DNA of 64,000 nt from Gemmataceae bacterium (GTDB lineage: Bacteria > Planctomycetota > Planctomycetia > Gemmatales > Gemmataceae). Of the stretch, positions 61,842 through 64,000 are shown piece by piece. The stretch spans positions 1-64,000 of the forward strand of contig SHZZ01000006.1 of the NCBI GenBank assembly GCA_009692005.1. The letters run 5' to 3'. The notes beneath the pieces were generated by a model that saw nothing but the letters and a program-made list of their open reading frames with translations, searched no databases and was not told where the DNA came from. A program made the position numbers and the translations under genes. Every line of letters starts with the position of its first letter. Position 1 is the stretch's first letter.

Positions 61842-62909
61842 TCAAGGTTTCTCGGGAAGGCCAGGGGGAACTTTTCCACCCTTTTCTGGCAAGAATAATT
61901 CTATGGTCCGGTCGCGGGGAAACTCTTCCAGGAGTGAAAAATCCCTGGGTAATTGAATTTGCACTTTTTCGACCTGCACGCCTGCCACGCCCGGCCTTTC
62001 CGCCAGATCAATGAAGGCCAAAATCCGTGGAGCCTGGGGCAACACCGGCCCTTCCACGCGCAAATCCACTTTGCGGGAGCGCTCATCCTGGAACGACGGG
62101 CGAAAAGGAAAATCCGCCGGGTAGAGGAAGCGAATGGGGATTTCCTTGATTTCATAAACTTTGCGAGGTTCCGGCAGCAATTTCACAGTGACATAATCAG
62201 GTTTAGTCTGCACCGGCTTGCCTTCCAATTCGCGTGCCAAGGACACTTTAAAGTCGCGCGGAGATTTTCCCTGGGGAGAAAAACTAATGGAAGTAGTCCA
62301 AGGCACAGTTTGGATTGCCTTGGTCCTTTCCAGGATTTCCTGAGGGCCGCGAACAGCTACCGAGGCCGGTTCGAAAAGGATTTGCGAATTCGAAAGAGAA
62401 AACCCTCCCGTTTCCACCTGCACCGGCAGGTTTTTTTCGACCAGTTTATGCACAGTAATGGGAATGCGGTTTTTCCCCTCCACCATGCGCGGGTGAACAC
62501 CCCGGAAAAGGTGCATGTTTTCCTCGGAAACCAAAATGGTATCGGAGAATTTCGCCTCTTTGAGGCGGCCATCGGGAATGGAATACTCAACCCTGGCGGT
62601 GATTTGCTCCTTTTGTAGCAACTCCCTGGCCTGGCGAATTTTCAACGGGCTGCCCTTGAACGAAACCGCCGCCTGCTTGGGTCCAAGAATTTCCAAAAGA
62701 TAATTATCCGCCTGAGCGGGGTTCAGGGTGATTTCGACAGGGATGGTAATGGGGTCCAATACTTCCTGATCCCGGTTGCTGGCATACAGCCAAGCCAGCA
62801 AAGCCAAGGCCAGGGAAACCGCGATGGAACTGCAGCGGTCCAGCCATTTCGACCGCGGGCTTTTGGGTTTCATTTTGACCAGGAAGGGCAAGTCGCTTTC
62901 AGGCGGCAT
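61842..62909 (-). CDS. cdaR: YbbR/CdaR-like regulator of diadenylate cyclase
   Basis: A 355-residue single-pass membrane protein with a membrane segment near residues 30-46 (SIAVSLALALLAWLYAS), followed by three to four YbbR repeats outside the membrane (IPVEITLNPAQADNYLLEI, IPITVHKLVEKNLPVQV, VAVRGPQEILERTKAI, VDLRVEGPVLPQAP). CdaR binds and controls CdaA in Firmicutes (family knowledge). The ATG at 62909 overlaps the cdaA stop by 11 bases and has GAGGAAG before it, so co-translation is likely. A longer frame exists but is less likely. Confidence 0.88.
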   Translation of the reverse strand: MPPESDLPFLVKMKPKSPRSKWLDRCSSIAVSLALALLAWLYASNRDQEVLDPITIPVEITLNPAQADNYLLEILGPKQAAVSFKGSPLKIRQARELLQKEQITARVEYSIPDGRLKEAKFSDTILVSEENMHLFRGVHPRMVEGKNRIPITVHKLVEKNLPVQVETGGFSLSNSQILFEPASVAVRGPQEILERTKAIQTVPWTTSISFSPQGKSPRDFKVSLARELEGKPVQTKPDYVTVKLLPEPRKVYEIKEIPIRFLYPADFPFRPSFQDERSRKVDLRVEGPVLPQAPRILAFIDLAERPGVAGVQVEKVQIQLPRDFSLLEEFPRDRTIELFLPEKGGKVPPGLPEKP

Positions 62910-63717
62910 GGGCTTCCTCTTCCGTGCCAGGTTTTTTTCTGGCCAAGTACAATTCCAGCATTCGGGACCGCAAGGATTCCTGCGGTACGGATTGCAATCT
63001 GCCTGCATGGGCCAACGAAATCCTTCCCGTTTCCTCGCTCACCACCAGCAGAATAGCATCCGTCTCCTCGCTGGTTCCCAAGGCGGAACGATGGCGCATG
63101 CCATGAATCATGCGGTTGGAAACTTCCAAGGGAGCAAGGGGAAGTTGGCAGCCAGCGGCCAGGATTCTGCCGCCACTCACGACCACGGCCCCATCATGCA
63201 TGGGGCTGCTTTTTTGAAAAATGGCTTTCAGCAAAGGCAGGCTAATCTCGGCGTCAAGGCGCGTGCCCGTTTCCGCATAGAGCCCCAGCGGTATCTCCCT
63301 TTCTAAAGCAAGCAAGGCCCCAATTCGCAGGTTGGAAAGGGAAATGGCAGCATCTGCCAGCTTATCCAAGTAGGGCCGATCGACCTGAGAATTTAAAACC
63401 TTCCACAGGCCATGGCGCCCAAGCCACATCAAACCCCGGCGCAATTCCGGCTGAAAAATCACCAACAAAGCCACCATCATGGTGGCCAAAAGGTAATCGA
63501 GAACCCTGCCCACCACTGTCAGGTCAAAGATAATAACCAAGACCTGTGCCGCCATGAAAATGGCAACGACGAGGAGGCCAAAGGCTCGCACCACCCCTGT
63601 GCCGCGGCTGCGCCCCAAAAATTGCAACAGGAAAAATATGCCCACGGCCAGGATGGCGATTTGCACCAAAGCCCTGGCATCCAGCATTTCCCAAGTATTT
63701 AAAATTCGGTCAATCAA
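62899..63717 (-). CDS. cdaA: Diadenylate cyclase
   Basis: A 272-residue membrane enzyme that makes cyclic di-AMP from two ATP. Three membrane segments fill the N-terminus (from about residue 15 to 90). The DAC domain has the DGA motif in MHDGAVVV and the RHR motif in GMRHRSALGTSE, so it should be active. The start is a TTG at 63717 with GGAG about 9 bases before it; an ATG at 63687 would cut the N-terminus. The gene sits after folP and before cdaR and proA. Confidence 0.93.
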   Translation of the reverse strand: MIDRILNTWEMLDARALVQIAILAVGIFFLLQFLGRSRGTGVVRAFGLLVVAIFMAAQVLVIIFDLTVVGRVLDYLLATMMVALLVIFQPELRRGLMWLGRHGLWKVLNSQVDRPYLDKLADAAISLSNLRIGALLALEREIPLGLYAETGTRLDAEISLPLLKAIFQKSSPMHDGAVVVSGGRILAAGCQLPLAPLEVSNRMIHGMRHRSALGTSEETDAILLVVSEETGRISLAHAGRLQSVPQESLRSRMLELYLARKKPGTEEEAHAA

Positions 63718-63747
63718 ATCACATGGCTCCGAGGCGACCTATTACAC

Positions 63748-64000
63748 TCAAAACTCCGCTTGGGGATGCTCTTCCAGGGCTTTCATGGCCCGCAACAAAT
63801 CCGCTGCCTGCCAAACATCATGCACCCGAAAAATTTGGGCAGTTTTCCTCAGGGCACAATATGCCAGAACTCCCAAAGTTCCCGCAAGGCGGTCCTCTAC
63901 CCCTCGACCCAGCAAGGATTGCAGGAATTTTTTCCGCGACACTCCAAGGCAAATCGGCCGACCGATTTCCTGGAAATCGCGCAACGAGGCCAGCAGCGCC
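63748..64000 (-). CDS. folP: Dihydropteroate synthase, C-terminal part
   Basis: The frame is open to the right edge, so the N-terminal part lies beyond it. The visible end has ICLGVSRKKFL, the typical DHPS C-terminal motif with the sulfonamide-binding SRK, followed by LAGTLGVLAYCALRKTAQIFRVHDV, which is the normal end of FolP. DHPS joins 4-aminobenzoate to the pterin diphosphate in folate synthesis. It is 30 bases before cdaA and thus probably part of the same unit. Confidence 0.88.
   Translation of the reverse strand, partial: ALLASLRDFQEIGRPICLGVSRKKFLQSLLGRGVEDRLAGTLGVLAYCALRKTAQIFRVHDVWQAADLLRAMKALEEHPQAEF

Overview
The window looks like chromosomal DNA of a member of the Planctomycetota (inference). 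The grounds are the mix of gene families: a squalene-cyclase-like repeat protein fused to HEAT repeats, an exported peptidase/DUF1080-like/SirB1-like fusion, a ceramidase-like lipase, a PPi-type phosphofructokinase, a DUF6513 dihydropteroate-synthase-like protein beside pabB, exported TPR, HEAT and WD40 proteins, and several tiny lipoproteins. Genes are dense on both strands, often overlapping by 4 bp, with many GTG or TTG starts. I saw no rRNA, tRNA, CRISPR array, insertion sequence or phage gene. Both edges cut a gene: a helix-turn-helix protein on the left and folP on the right.

Layout. 1-6.9 kb: a regulator with an excisionase-type HTH, an exported serine protease fusion followed directly by a receiver-like protein, and a large secreted glycosidase-like protein. 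7.2-11.7 kb: a three-gene unit encoding an ExbB/TolQ-type channel and two dissimilar TolR/ExbD-like partners. 11.7-17 kb: PPi-phosphofructokinase, a SNF2 helicase and a soluble hybrid histidine kinase, all on the minus strand. 17-21.9 kb: the squalene-cyclase-like repeat protein, DUF6513/DHPS-like protein and PabB. 21.9-24.4 kb: a Gfo/Idh/MocA oxidoreductase, IspH and a small cysteine-rich exported protein. 24.6-28.4 kb: argB-argD-argF-rph. 28.4-31.2 kb: poorly known proteins and a Nudix hydrolase.

31.3-33 kb carries murB and an ftsQ-like gene. Next come queC-queD and, convergently, a lysine 2,3-aminomutase homologue with two ATP-grasp ligases (33-37.8 kb). 38-43.4 kb holds a methyltransferase, an FHA protein, bioB-bioF, two membrane proteins and tsaE. 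43.4-54.3 kb holds a long TPR-type protein, a ceramidase-like protein, lipoproteins, a caspase-like/S41 protease fusion, an aminotransferase, a DUF3754-like membrane protein and a Ser/Thr kinase. 54.4-58.6 kb has putA overlapping an exported WD40 propeller gene. The right end (59-64 kb) has a HEAT protein and the run folP-cdaA-cdaR-proA.

The most unusual items are four. The channel trio has one TolR-like subunit with the membrane Asp and one without it. The aminomutase is paired with two ligases, with an intrinsic terminator between them. The caspase-like domain fused to the active S41 protease has lost both catalytic residues. MurB has Lys where the catalytic Ser is expected. All assignments come from reading motifs by eye; no database search was run.
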